From NCBI RefSeq assembly GCF_030463565.1, contig NC_134675.1, positions 10,623,862 to 10,687,861 on the forward strand: a stretch of 64,000 bases of DNA. Direction: 5' to 3'. Each line of letters opens with the position of its first letter. Positions within the stretch are counted from its first letter, which is position 1. Both the position numbers and the translations under genes were made by a program. Positions 23,129 through 36,130 of this stretch are shown in pieces. The DNA comes from Pelecanus crispus (Eukaryota > Chordata > Aves > Pelecaniformes > Pelecanidae). The notes under the pieces were generated by a model, which was not told where the DNA came from, ran no database searches, and saw nothing but the letters and a program-made list of their open reading frames with translations.

Positions 23129-23702
23129 TGTCGTGGTTTAACCCCAGCCAGCAACTAAGCAACATGCAGCCGCTCGCTCACTCCCCCTGCCCCAATGGGA
23201 TGGGGGAGAGAATCGGAAGAGTAAGAGTGAAAAAAACCCACTCCTGGGTTGAGATAAGAACAATTTAATAATTGAAATAAAGTAAAATAGTAATGCTAAT
23301 AGTAACAATATAATAATGATAATAATAATAATGATATACAAAGCAAGTGATGCACAATGCAATTGCTCACCACCCGCCGACCAATACCCAGACAGTTCCC
23401 GAGCAGCGATCCCTGCCCCCTGGACAACTCCCCCCCAGTTTATATACTTAGCATCATGTCAGATGGTATGGAATAGCCCTTTGGTCAGTTTGGATCAACT
23501 ATTCTGGCTGTGCCCCCTCCCAGTTTCTTGTGCACCTGACAGAGCATGGGAAGCTGAAAAGTCCTTGACTAGCATAAGCAGTACTTAGCAACAACTAAAC
23601 CATCAGTGTGTTCTCAGCATTCTTCTCATCCTAAATCCAAAACACAGCACTATGCCAGCTACTAGGAAGAAAATTAACTCTATCCCAGCCGAAACCAGGA
23701 CA
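23129..23702 (-). mobile_element. Solo LTR family A with 5-bp TSD
   Basis: Minus-strand LTR A, flanked by CTTTC at 23124-23128 and 23703-23707. Very similar to the LTR at 5758-6321. The CRE is decayed. Confidence 0.93.
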
Positions 23703-25688
23703 CTTTCAAAGTGCCAGAAAGCACAATAAATCCTGTACTGGTATATATAGCCTTGTAAATAAAAAAGGATTGCATACAGTAAAATAATGCACCACAGAGC
23801 TCAAGGGAATGAAGGTTTGATTGTTGTTTTTTCCTTCCCTGCCATGGAGCCTGTAAGTCTGAAAACCAAACACATGTGGGAATCAAACAGATTTCCTATA
23901 TGCATGGTAATTCTGCAAGAGCATTTAACGGCAGTGCTGCCCCAAGTGCTAAGGTATTTTCAGGATGTCAGTAGCATGTGATCTGTTTAAACTGAGGGGT
24001 GATTGACTAATGACCAACTGTCTGTTCTCTGTTTCTCAGATCCTTCCACAGCAGAGCTGCAGTATTACAAGCCAACATACTCATTTGTTGTTGAGCTTAC
24101 CGATAAGCTTAGGCAGCTTAGCCCAGTCAAAATAATGGAATTAACTTGTCACAATTCTGTTCACTGTGGTCAGTGCCCTCAGCCTCTATTTGGAAAATAA
24201 TTTTCCTGAAAGCAACTGTTTTCAAAGCTTCGTAATACCAGCTCTTGCCTTCTGCTAGTCTTTGTAGTAATAAAAGCCCTTATTTCCTTTTTCATTAAAT
24301 AAAGTATTTCACAAAGCCAAGATGTCAATGCTTTAATAATATTAGAAAGAAAGAACAATATGTTTGGCTCTAACCTCACAGACAAAAATACCAATCAGAC
24401 TTCAGAGTGTAGGAAGGAGCACTGATAACTCTTTAGGCATAAAGCTGTTATAGACCCTCGATCACTTGCTGAACCCAGACACAATCACATCTTCCCTAGT
24501 GGAAACATTATCACACTCCTAAGCTGTGTCATTGCTAGCCGTGCTGGCTATCTTCTGGCACACAAAATACAATGCATTCCTCCCCAGGGAGTTTATAATC
24601 TAAGAGAAGTTCCCCCCCAAACATTCACACACATGAGGCTATGAAGAGCTTGGTGACAATCCAAACTTAAGGCAGCTCTGCTCCTTGGTCTCTCCCCTGA
24701 AACTGGATGTTCATTCCTGGTCCCTCCACAGTGCTGTGCTCTCTTTTAGGTGTGTTGTTCTCTTTGTACAGGGTTCCTTTTTTTAAAGCCAGGGCATTTC
24801 CTTGGGCAGCTTGCAGCAAGGCTGCCAGAGTGGTTTCCTCTCACAGAGCAAGCAGCAGGTAGGCAAGGGGAACAAGAACACCTTCAAGCAGTATTGTCAC
24901 AAAAATGCTTTGTATCATGAAACTACAGCCCAAGTAATTATACTTTTGTCAAAACTTCTGTTAATTTCATGGATTAGTACAAGGAAGACAGGCCATACTA
25001 GAAAGATCAAGGGTTTGTGATGACTAATAAGTTATTTAAGGAAGTCTGAAGCTCTCAGTACCTTCCTGGTTCCTGTTAGACCTGCTGCTGCTGTACAGAT
25101 GTGAGAAGGGCAGTATGGAGAAGGCCAGAAGGTGAAGCTGGGTGTGAAATCAGTGCCCTGCTGATGCTGTGGCATTCAGGGCCCAGAAAGCTGCTACCTG
25201 AAGACTTTCTTGGAAAGTCAAAGTCTGCTTTTGCAAGACTATGTTCCTCCAACAGCCCTTTTGCTTCACCCTGCTGACTCTGCTGTCCTCTTTATGCATT
25301 CCTGGGTACCTTTTACCTGCTCTGCAAGGGCTTGGGTGGCTTCTTATCAAACTAATTTCCCATCTTTCAGAATTTGCTATTCATTAGTAATGCAGAAAAG
25401 CTTCCCATGTGCTACAGCCTTGTAAATGGATTTGATGCTGACAGCAGTAAATGCCTTATAATGTTCCCTTCCCAGGTAGCTGTTGTGTTGATCCACTTTA
25501 AATTTTCAAAAACATTTTCATTTCCCAAGTGAAATGTTATAGTAGGAAGATGTAGACTGGGCACAGAAATCAATGTCTGCTGCTAAGTATGCTGCTTATT
25601 TGGGAACTTTTTGGCATGAACCAGCACAATAATAAATGACGTGATGTGAGCAGCCATAAAGGTGGCCTGGTTAGAAAGGGAAAATTAC
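23703..25688. other. Anonymous sequence
   Basis: No supported gene, LTR or CR1 block was recognised. Confidence 0.3.
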
Positions 25689-26760
25689 TGAACAGAAGAA
25701 ATGTCTGCTGAAAAATACCAACAGAAAAATTGCCTGTCAGCCTGGGAGCTAGGCCCTGGAACCAGAAACATCCTTGAAAAGTGCAGCTGGCCTCTTTGAA
25801 GTATAGCTGAGGTACCTAAAAACCAGAGACATCCTGAGATACCACCGATAAGCGAAAAACCAAGGGACTGTAATGGCAACTTATTGTCTGAAAAAGTGGA
25901 AACCATCTAGGAAAATAAAATGGGTCCGAAGGAACAGAAAGCATCATTATCTATTGGCTGTTACAGGTGAAAAATTGAAATTAACAGCATCTATTGGCTG
26001 CTTGAAGTAGTAGGTCCTACACCCTCTTATGTCTCTATGATATAAAAAGGACTCAATTTTTATCCAAAACGAAGCCTTTCTCTGAGAACTTCCCATGCTG
26101 CATGTACTTTTCCTTTCCTAAACAGGTTGAATTCTCCACACAAACTTTCTACGAGATCTTGGACTCCCACCAGGGATGCCTGGCTGACTCCAGACTCTGT
26201 GATGCGGATCATCTTTGAGGTGAGACTCTGTTATCTTATTGGCCCCCCTTTGGACCCACTTTTGGGGTCGGTTCTGTTTGTCCTCCCCTCTTTTGGGGAT
26301 GGTTGGGTTCCCCTCTGGGATTGGTTTGTCCTCCCCTTTGGGATGGTTTGGCCCTTTCTGAAATCTGTCTAATTTGCTTGATACCAGTATTAGATATCCA
26401 TATAAGTAATCTATCAAGCATATCTGCTGTTACATTGTTGATAAGTTGCTTCACTAATGATAAGTTTGTAGTAACCTGTAATAGTATATACCTACTTGGT
26501 TGTTGCTGTTATTGGTTATTGCTATATGATTGATTACTGCCATGCTATTGATTGTTACTATATTATTGATTGCTGGTAGTAATTTGTAATAACTTGATAT
26601 ATATATATCGTTAATACATAAATATTATATATTTATTAATCATAGGTATACTTGCTAGTGGTGATTTTTGTGGTGTTTGTGGTAATCTGTAATAAAGTAG
26701 AGAAATTTAGAGGATAAAGCCTCCGTGTCCTTGTGTATTACGGAATCCTATGAACCTACA
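25689..26760 (+). mobile_element. Possible LTR of another family
   Basis: It has a TATAAAAAGG box (about 26040), a repeat-rich part with CCCCTTTGGGATGGTTTGG-like units (26240-26350), and AATAAAGTAGAG (about 26691) followed by a U5-like tail. Ends and TSD could not be fixed, so this is a tentative call. Confidence 0.35.
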
Positions 26761-27919
26761 GTTGTGATCTCTACACACCCACAGGCCAGGTAACCTTTTA
26801 TGTCATGACAAAATGTTATCAGTTTTTGTAGAAAGCAGTTACATTATGATATTATTTACTATTTATGCAGCAGCATAAAATGGTAGGAATAACTTGTCCC
26901 CACCCAAAGTATTTTGGTATAATTTAATTGTACACAGCATGCATGTGTGAACAATTGCTGCTTGAACCAGAATTAACATTGCAGAAATCTCTTTTTATTG
27001 CTGTGCTGTTACAGTGGAGGCTAAAATATTTGCTATCCCAGTTTATTTATAAACATTCTTGATTCTTGCTGCTCAAAGAGGGATAAAGTTCTTACTTCAA
27101 GTAAGCATTTTGCATTACTGCATCTTCATTTACTTTATACAATGTCAAGCTTCCATTGCACACATGCATGCAAACATAAAGTAACTCCAAGCCCAACTCC
27201 TCAGTCCCCACTGGGTTAGCAATGCAAATTGCTAGTAAATGGTAAGAAGCCAAAAAGTGCTTTAACCCTCCAGGAGAAGGTACATGAAATTTGCATTCCA
27301 TATGAATAAATAATTATATTTTTAATTTGTTACATGCTTAATTAGTCTAATGTCAGTTACAGAGGAGGAAAATATTTTTATGAGAAGCTTAAACTGTTAA
27401 AGAAGGCTACATGAAAATGTATCAAAAGCAAAGAGGGGGTTGAAGTGCTGAGCACAGCCACTGGTAAGACAAAATGGATACAAAACCTGGCAAAAATCCA
27501 GGGAGATTTCCTATACTGAATTGACCAAACCAAACACCCTGAGGCTAAGGAAGCTTCTGTCATCCTGACAAATTATAAATCCACAAATATCATAGCAAAG
27601 ATATTGTATTAACTTCTGCTAATAAGTATAAACATGAGTATAATCACTGGAAAATACAGTTGGTGTTTAAAACCCAACAAAAAACAGAAGTGAAACTCAA
27701 AAAGTCTCCTGTCCCTTTGCAGGACCTGTCTAGACAGGCTACCAAATCCCCACCTGCAGTGGGTTCCTGCTGGGCGACAGAAGGAAGGGAAAGGAGCCCT
27801 GATTCTACACTGCACTCTTCCACTCTCCCTCAAAGGTGGGAGCAGGCACCAGGGTCTACTCAGGGCTCAGAAACTCCCAGTGGGGCCCTGTTGTCTTTAG
27901 CTTCCCTCTCTGCCACCAC
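26761..27919. other. Anonymous sequence
   Basis: Nothing recognised. Confidence 0.3.
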
Positions 27920-28230
27920 CTGAGATGCAGGTGAATGCTTGAGGGAGGATCAGGAGTATTTTTTCTCTCCCTGGTATCTGCTTCTTGGGTGATTTAGCAC
28001 ATTCTTCTTTTTTGGTCTCTCATGGATGTTAGCCCTGCTCTCCTCTAAAGGATATTCTTTACTCCTGCCTCCAAATCCTCTTTGTTGCCTATCCTTGTCA
28101 TTACTGTTATACCCTGGGTTTGCCTGGGACTTTTTTGTCCCGCATTCTGAGCGTTTTCTTTTTGTGCACTGAATACCCCTTGCCCAACAGTTTACTCGCT
28201 GTCCCCACAACTGCCTGGAGTTTGCTCTCC
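27920..28230 (-). pseudogene. Possible decayed gag nucleocapsid remnant
   Basis: The minus-strand frame is rich in Lys, Arg, Gln and Asn, and has a few Cys spaced like a ruined zinc knuckle (about 28190-28130). The sequence after 28390 has a TATAAAA box and may be a neighbouring LTR. Weak; a low-complexity basic ORF is the alternative. Confidence 0.2.
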
Positions 28231-28899
28231 AGGATAATGCCAGTTGTCCCTCTCTCCAAAGCAGTTATGTAGATACTTGCACGGTCCTTACAAGGGCACT
28301 GTGTGACCGATCAACAAACCCCTACAATGGAAGAAGGCTCGGAGGAGATGGGCACAGGGGATATGCTCATGAAGCTCAGGGAAAAATGTAGGAAGTGACT
28401 GACTGTTGCAAACTAAACTTATCTCAACATAAAGGGTGGGCTTTATTTTAGATAAAATGCTGTATCAGTTGAGTGGGTCAACTGACACTGTAAATGGTTT
28501 TCCCTGATTTAATCAAAACAGTGTGAATGTCTTCCTGAGCCAGACAGACTAGCATGGGGGAAGTGTCTATGTGGCTCAGCCCAAAACAGAGTATAAAACC
28601 TGAACAACCAACAAAACGAACTTTGAAGAGAGCAATGGCCTTGAGCTGACTTCAACCCACATATTCCTTCCCTGCAACTGGGGATGCCCGGCATTGTGAC
28701 AACGTGTATAGAGACACCAGTAACGGGAATCATGTTTGCATTGTGATCCAACTGTATGTTGCAATTGCTATATTGTACTAACTGTACTTGTATTGTGATT
28801 TCAGTATATTGCTGTATCACTCTGCTAAATCAAAATCCCATGTAACATCAAATATCTACAAATAAGTGAATTTGGCATTAACCATTAAGACTCCTTGTG

Positions 28900-29440
28900 T
28901 GGAAAATCTAAAAGAACCTGGTCAGAGAGTATTGGACTCTTGACACATTGTGACCTTTTTTTCCTTTTTTTGTCATTTTCCCCATGATATGGCAAGAAAT
29001 TTAAGGAACATTATTTTTGTTTCCTTCTTCATCTATCATAATGACTCATATAGTCCCTGTGTCTGTAGATGTTGCATTTTTCATCCCCTACAATAAGACA
29101 TGTTTGCAACCCTTTTCCTTCTGACAACAGACTATTGTGCTAAGCAGCAATTTGTCATCTGCTGCTTTGGGCAGCAGTCCTGAAGAAGTGCTCTTGCACA
29201 TGCTTAGAGCAATGCTGGGGGTGTGCAACTGTTGGGCCATATCCTATGTAGGGTCTGTTTCATGTTCAGAGCCCTTCTGCACATGCACATTTCTGATATG
29301 TCTGGGATGTGACGGGCTTGCTGTGGAGATGCAGTAAGTCTGGTGTGGGGCATGTTAGAAATACTGCTTTCAGACCTGTGGTAGGTCTGTCAGGGAGATG
29401 TGACTAGTATGGATAGGAAATGAAACACATGAGCCAAATG
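28900..29440. other. Anonymous sequence
   Basis: Nothing recognised. Confidence 0.3.
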
Positions 29441-29449
29441 ATGTGCCAA

Positions 29450-29590
29450 ACTGCTCAGCAAGTCCATCCCAAAGAATAGGAAGTCGGACAAAAATGCCAG
29501 GAGGACTGCACGGATGAACAAGGAGCTCCTGGCCAAACTCAAATACAAAAAGGAAGCATACAGAAGATGGAAGTAGGGACAGGTAACAGG
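29450..29590 (+). mobile_element. CR1 fragment, endonuclease-RT linker, plus strand
   Basis: The translation has the [22 protein letters not shown] linker block seen between endonuclease and RT in other CR1 copies. It abuts an oppositely oriented CR1 piece. Confidence 0.65.
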
Positions 29591-29591
29591 A

Positions 29592-30490
29592 GGAATCCTT
29601 TCACGTATTTGTACACATTGATGAGAACCCCCCTGAGCCTTCTCTTTTCTAGTCTAAACAGTCCCAGCTCTCTCAGCCTTGCCTCATAGGAGAGATGCTC
29701 CAGTCCCTTCATCATCTTAGTGGCCCTTTTCTGGACTCTCTCCAGTATGTCCATGTCTCTCCTCTACTGGGGAGCCCAGAACTGGACACAGGACTCCATG
29801 TGTGGCCTCACCAGTGCTGAGGAGAGGGAAAGGATCACGTCCCTCGACCTGCTGGCAATACTCCTCCTAATGCAGCCCAGGATACTGTTAGCCTTCTTTG
29901 CCTCAAGGGTGTATTTCTGGCTCATGTTTCAACCTGGTGTCCACCAGGACCCCCAGGTCCTTTTTTGCAAAGCTGCTTTCCAGCTGGGTGGCCCCCAGCA
30001 TATACTGATGCATGAGGTTGTTCCTCCCCAGGTGCAGGATTTGGCATTTCCCTTTGCTGAACTTCCTGAGGTTGCTGTCAGGCCATTTCTCCAGTCTGTC
30101 CAGGTCCCTCTAGTGTATCAGACACTCCTCCCAGTTTTGTGTCATCTGCAAGCTCTTTGAGGGTATGCTCTGCCCCATGATCCAGATCATTCATGAAGAT
30201 GAACAGGATTGAACCCAGTATTGATCCCTGGGGTACACCACTAGTTACTGGCCTCCAGCTAGACTTTGTGCCACTGATCACCACCCTCTGGGCCTGGCCA
30301 TTCAGCCAGTTTTCAATCCACCTTACTGTCTGCTTATCTAACCTGTACTTTGTCAGTTTGTCTATGAGAATGTTATGGGAGACAGTGTGGAAAGCCTTAG
30401 TGAAGTCTAGGTGGACAATATCCACTGCTCTCCCCTCATCTACCAAGCCCATCATTTCATTGTAGAAAATTATCAGGTTGGTCAGTCATG
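29592..30490 (-). mobile_element. CR1 fragment, RT palm to C-terminus, minus strand
   Basis: The RT part at 30455-30078 is open, with a [10 protein letters not shown] block, VPQGSILGS and LADD boxes. It continues through the LRELGLF block to 29592. The 3' UTR and tail are missing. Confidence 0.87.
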
Positions 30491-30949
30491 ACTTCCTGGA
30501 TATGCAGGACCCTGGGATATGCTTTATGTTGAATAAATTACAGGATCCAGGGAATGTTCTGTTGTGCAAATAGTGCTATGCTGTTAAAATGCAGCCTCAA
30601 GTCTGCAAAGAGACCCTAAAATATTTTGTTTCTGTTTCTCTGAATGAGAAAGCAGAACAAAAATCTTCACAATATTTACTTATTTTATTTTATTCAAGCC
30701 ACAACATTTATTCTTGATTTCCTGAATGCTGATGTAAGGTCTGTGTCTTGCAAGTGGAGTATTTACAGTGTCAGCCAGCTATGCAGGCAGGGGTACAGAT
30801 GTGCAGGCGATTAATTTACCAAGGAAATCTGGGGGGAGGGGTATTGTGGAGTTTCTCTAGGGAGTGGAGTGACTCTAGTAGGAGTGCAGTGACCCCTGAA
30901 AAAGGCTGGTACCTCCGTGTGTGCAGGGGGGAACTGGTGCAAGCAGAGA

Positions 30950-31012
30950 TGGAAGGAAGAGTAGAAGAGGAGCACCTGGTGGCTAGCCAAGGTCAACCCA
31001 CCACACACACAT
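30950..31012 (+). mobile_element. LTR end fragment, family C-like
   Basis: GAGCACCTGGTGGCTAGCC...GTCAACCCACCACA matches the terminal part of LTR C. Confidence 0.5.
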
Positions 31013-32534
31013 CCTTTGCAGAGTAAAGAAACAATTAAATTTGAGTTCCAAAATTTTAAGCTCTTATATAACAAATATCTAAAGTATTTTGCTTTAAGTA
31101 GCTAGTATGAGGAGGTCACACTAAATGATAACATGTACTTTTTAATTTTCTGGCATAAGCATTTCTTACAGAAGCAGGTAGATTTTTGTTTCTTTTTTTT
31201 AACACTTGGCTATTTAGGAGAGAGATATATTGGGCTTGAGAGAGTCCTGCTCAGAGACTCTGCTGCCTAATGGTTAGGGGATGCAGCTGGGACAGGGGAA
31301 AATTACATTCTGGTCCCTGTACCAAGGACGAATGTCTTTCACTTAAGGCTTGTTTATTATCAACTAAATTAGTGATCCTCAGAGCAGGTGTCAGGGGCCA
31401 GGTATAAATCATAGTTGATGTAGCTAATGTTGTTGGTGTGTATACTGAATTTTTAATCATCAATAAGAGCATCTACCAGTGCTACTGTGCTGTATATTCA
31501 GGGTCATATGCAAAATGATAGGCATCAGAGAGGTTTTGGGTATCTACATTTTCTGAAAATCATGTCATACACAAGTCCTGGATGATAACTGATTACAACA
31601 CATACTTCAAGTGATGGCTCCCTGCCACCCTCCCTCCTTCTGTATACCCATCTGTCCCATCCCCACCCCCCCCATGACAGATGAACACCTAATGTGTAGA
31701 GGGAAACCTGTGATTTATGTGTTTGGTCCAAAATCCCATAGTTGGTGACTGAGATATAGGGCTACATGGGAAAATGACAAGGAATTACAGATAGGAACAA
31801 GAGACGGCTAAAATGTAAAAAGCAACAGACAAATAATGAAAACTTAGGCAGTTGACATACACATATTTTAATGAAATTAGCTAAAACCATCCCAGTGAAT
31901 ATCGGGATGAACTGACTAAAACTCCTCAGTAGTAAACTCTGACAGCCAAGACTAATAGTCATACTATAGCAATTTCATAATACCAGTTGGCTTTCTGCTA
32001 ATCAACACTAAACTGCATCTAAATGTCAGGATCTATTTCTACATGTTTATCAACAGCCATAATTTTCTTTTTGTAACCTTATGCATCAAACAACATAACT
32101 GAATTTCACTTTATGGGAGGCATTTATGCCACACTTCTCACTATGGTATTTTGAACATTCAGTTAACAAGACTTCGGAGAGGAAATAAGAGCTTCTAGAT
32201 GCTGTTGCACAGTAGCTTAATTAATTTACCTCTTGACATCTAAAGAAAACGTCTCTGTCTTCGATGAGTGAAATGGAAAGAGTAAATGTGTTAATTTTTT
32301 AGCTTTAAGCTGATTCTTATTTTACTGTCACAAAGATGGGATGATACAAATGTTCTGATTTGATGTGGCTTGTGATCAGGGAAAACCGGCATCTGCAGAG
32401 GTGTCCTGGTGAATAACTGAAGTCAGTAAAACTTTTTGCTATTCTTACTTTTCTGTTTGTTTTAAAGGAAAGGGTCAGGATAAACTAACCCCTTCCTCAT
32501 CAGACCTGTTTAGATATAAGCCAGTCTCATAGAG
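31013..32534. other. Anonymous sequence
   Basis: Nothing recognised. Confidence 0.3.
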
Positions 32535-32566
32535 GTTGGGTTGGTTGGTTGGTTGGTTGGTTTGTT
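32535..32566 (+). repeat. GGTT microsatellite
   Basis: About seven uninterrupted GGTT units. Confidence 0.85.
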
Positions 32567-32620
32567 TATTTAAAGGCAGGAAAATGCAGTTGGAGAAATG
32601 CAGAGAAACAGATTTAAGAT

Positions 32621-33745
32621 TGTATTTGGTTTATGTGGCAAGGTTTTGGTAGCAGGGGGGCTGCAGGGGTGGCTTCTGTGAGAAGCTGCTAGAAGTTTCC
32701 CCTGTGTCCGATAGAGCCAATGCCAGCCAGCTCCAAGATGGACCCGCCACTGGCCAAAGCTGAGACAATCAGCAACATTGGTAGTGCCTATGTGATAACA
32801 TAGAATCATAGAATCATAGAATCGTTTAGGTTGGAAAAGACCTTTAAGATCATCCAGTCCAACCATTAACCTAACATTACCAAGTCCACACTAAACCAAT
32901 CAAGGGTAGACTAGACTAAACCATGTCCCAAAGTGCCACATTACCCATTTTTTGAATGCTTCCAGGGATGGTGACTCCACCACCTCTCTGGGCAGCCTGT
33001 TCCAATGCTTGACTACCCTTTCCGTGAAGAAATTTTTCCTAATATCCAATCTAAACCTCCCCTGGCGCAACTTGAGCTGATTTCCTCTCGTATTTAAGAA
33101 AGGGTTAAAAATGCTGCACAACAGCAGCTGGGAGAGAGGAGTGAAACAATTTGAGAGAAACAACTATGCAGGCACCAAGGCCAGTGAAGAAGGAGGGGGA
33201 GGAAGAGCTCCAGACGCTGGAGCAGATTCTCCTGCAGCCTGTAGTGAAGATCATGTGGAACAGTTCTTGAAGAATTGCAGCCTGTGGGAAGGACCCACGT
33301 TGGAGGTTGTGAAGGACTGTATCCCATGGGTGGGACCCCACAATGGAACAGGGGAAGAGTGTGAGGAGGAAGGAGCAGTAGAGACAAAGCATTATGAACT
33401 GATCGAAGTCCCCATTCCCCATTCCCCTGCGCTGCTCGGGGGGGAGGAGATAGAAGAGTAGGGAGTGAAGTTGGGCCTGTGAAGAAGGCAGGGGTGGGGG
33501 GAAGGTGTTTTTAGCTTTGTTCTTATTTCTCATTATCCTACTGTCTTGGTAATTGTCAATAAATTAAATTAATTTCCCCAAGTCAAGCCTGTTTTGCCTG
33601 TGATGGTAATTAGTAAGTGATGTCCCTGTCCTTATCTTGACCCATGAACTTTTCGTTGTATTTTCTCCCCCTGTCCTGTTGAGGAGGGGGAGTGATAGAG
33701 CGGCTTGGTGGGCACCTGGCAGCCAGCCAAGGTCAGCCTACCACA
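32621..33745 (+). mobile_element. Solo LTR family C with 5-bp TSD, carrying a CR1
   Basis: TGTATTTGG to CCTACCACA, flanked by AAGAT at 32616-32620 and 33746-33750. The LTR is interrupted just before its TATTTAAG box by a minus-strand CR1 3' end (32802-33090). Confidence 0.92.
32802..33090 (-). mobile_element. CR1 3' end nested in LTR C
   Basis: Minus-strand CR1 3' UTR with the terminal ATTCTATG-type repeats at its left edge (AGAATCATAGAATCATAG). The LTR reads GATAACA before and TATTTAAG after, with no real target duplication. Confidence 0.92.
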
Positions 33746-34011
33746 AAGATATAATTGACCATCAGAGTTTTCATTCTCAAGTTGCCCAATTTGTTTCACC
33801 TACAACAGAAGACACAGAAGAATTAATGAAGGATCAGCTTATTTTGCTCAGTTTGGCACATCTCTGCAATAAAAGTTCAGTCTTACACTGAGATACGAGA
33901 GGCACTTGACACAGGGCAACACTTCTGCTGCCTTTGTGAATTACATGTCTTCATGCTGCAGAATTACCCAGTGAAATTAATAGTTCTGTTAGCATCTGGG
34001 ATAAGGAAAGA

Positions 34012-34473
34012 CAGAATCACAGAATGGTTGAGGTTGGAAGGGACCTCTGGAGGTCATCTGGTCCAACCCCTTTGCTCAGGCAGGGTCACCTAGAACAGGT
34101 TGCCCAGGACCATGTCCAAATGGCTTTTGAATATCTCCAAGGAGGGAGACTCCACAACCTCTCTGGGCAACCTGTTCCAGAGATGGAACCTCCTGTATTT
34201 CACTGTGTGCCCATTGCCTCTTGTCCTGTCACTGGGCACCACTGAAAAGAGCCTGGCTCTGTCCTCTTTGCAGCCTCCCTTCAGGTATTTATATACATTG
34301 ATGAGATCCCTGCCAAGCTTTCTCTTCTCTAGGCTGAACAGTCCAAACACTCTCAGCCTTGCCTCATAGGAGAGATACTCCAGCCCCTTAATCATCTTTG
34401 TGGGCCTTTGCTGGACTCTCTCCAGTAGCTCCATATCTTGTACTGGGGAGCCCAGAACTGGACACAGTACTGT
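34012..34473 (-). mobile_element. CR1 3' end
   Basis: The left edge has the ACAGAATCACAGAATGG tail. The body encodes the LERVQ to [14 protein letters not shown] block (34434-34090) and the 3' UTR. 5'-truncated. Confidence 0.88.
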
Positions 34474-35371
34474 GTTCTTTTATTATAACATAAAGACAAC
34501 TGTTTAGAGATTTTAAGCATTTGATTTTTAGCTTTCATTGGCATCTCTAAGAAAATGCAATATACAGCATAATAAAAATTAGACCCTTTAACTTTATGCT
34601 GATCAAGTTATATTAATCTGTTTAAAAATTCCCTTTGGCATCTCATGGAGCCATCAACACCGGGAAAGCTTATGTCGCCATTCAAAGTAGACTTATAATA
34701 TCATCTGATTGGGCTGGAGAGCTAACAAAACAAGACTCTCTTTTTCAGTAGATTTAATCTACTGAAAAAGAGGGGCCCCTGCGCAAAAAAATTAATTGAT
34801 ATGGCAGAAAAAATATGCCAAGGAACTAAGGTAAGTGCAGATGAAAAACAGTTATACCACAAGAAATTCCCAGTTTTATTTGTAACTGAGTCTCACTTGA
34901 GACTATTATCGGCAGAGGCCAGAGGACCCCAGTACTGAATGGATGAAGGCTTGGAACTTGAGATTTTTGATGCTTGGATTCACCCCTGTTTTTCTGGCTT
35001 GAATTATTAGCAAAAATTTTTCAAAAGAAAGTGTAATAAATGGAATTACAGAATGACATAAATCAACAAAGGTGAAATCCTCAATGCATTATGTTGCTGC
35101 AAACAACTAGAAAATGTCCAGATCAAACCAGTCTGGCCTGAATCTGTGCTCTTATGGGTTATCCTTCTCTGCTTAGATCTGATACCAGCCCCTCATCATT
35201 TTTTCTTATTTTGCTCTTCTACAATTGGGATGAAAACAGGCCCTCTTCAAAAAAACCCCAAGGAATCTCAGAGTTAATTTGACTGATTAGTACTACTAGG
35301 CAGCTTTTCCACAACTGAATTAAAACTAAACTGATGATAGTACTAAACTAACAACAGAAGCTGTATTCTTA
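34474..35371. other. Anonymous sequence
   Basis: Nothing recognised. Confidence 0.3.
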
Positions 35372-35376
35372 ATACT

Positions 35377-36125
35377 TGTGGTGGGTTAACCTTGGCTGGC
35401 TGCCAGATGCCCACCTCTTCCTCCCTGCCTTGAGCAGCTCAGGGGGATGGGGAATGGGGGTTGCAGACAATTCATAACACTTCATCTCCAGCATGGGTCC
35501 TTTCCATGGGATACAGTCCTTCAGGAACAGACTGCTCCAGCGTGGGTCCCCCACGGAGTCACAGGTCCTGCCAGAAAACCTGCTCCAGCATGGGCTCCTC
35601 TCCACAGGCCACAGTTCCTGCCAGGAGCCTGCTGCAGTGTGGGCTCTCCACAGGGTCACAGCTTCCTTCGGGGCACATCCACTTGCTGTGGTGTGGGGTC
35701 CTCCACTGGCTGCAGGGTGCATATCTGCTCCACCATGGTCCTCCATGGGCTGCAGTGGGACAACCTGCCTTCACTATGGTCTTCACCATGGGCTGCAGGG
35801 GAATCTCTATTCTGACACCTGCAGCATCTCCTCCCCATCCTTTTTCCCTGACCTTGGTGTCTGCAGGGCTTTTTCTCTCATGTTTTTTCTCACTCCTCTC
35901 TCCCAGCTGCTGTTGCACAGTGGTTTTTACCCTTTCTTAAATATGTTATCACAGAGGCGCCACTAGCTTCACTGATTGGTTCAGGATTGGCCAGTGGTAG
36001 GTCCATCTTGGAGCCGGCTGAAACTGGCTCTGTCTGACATGGGGGCAGTCTCTGGTCTTTTCTCACAGAGGCCTCCCCTGCACCACCCACCTGCTACCAA
36101 AACCTTGCCACGTACACCTGATACA
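35377..36125 (-). mobile_element. Solo LTR family C with 5-bp TSD
   Basis: Minus-strand LTR C, TGTGGTGGG to TGATACA on the plus strand, flanked by ATACT at 35372-35376 and 36126-36130. Internally shortened. Confidence 0.9.
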
Positions 36126-36130
36126 ATACT

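Noticed and set aside
29592..30160. 146-codon plus-strand frame at 29720
   Set aside because: Antisense of the CR1 RT C-terminus.
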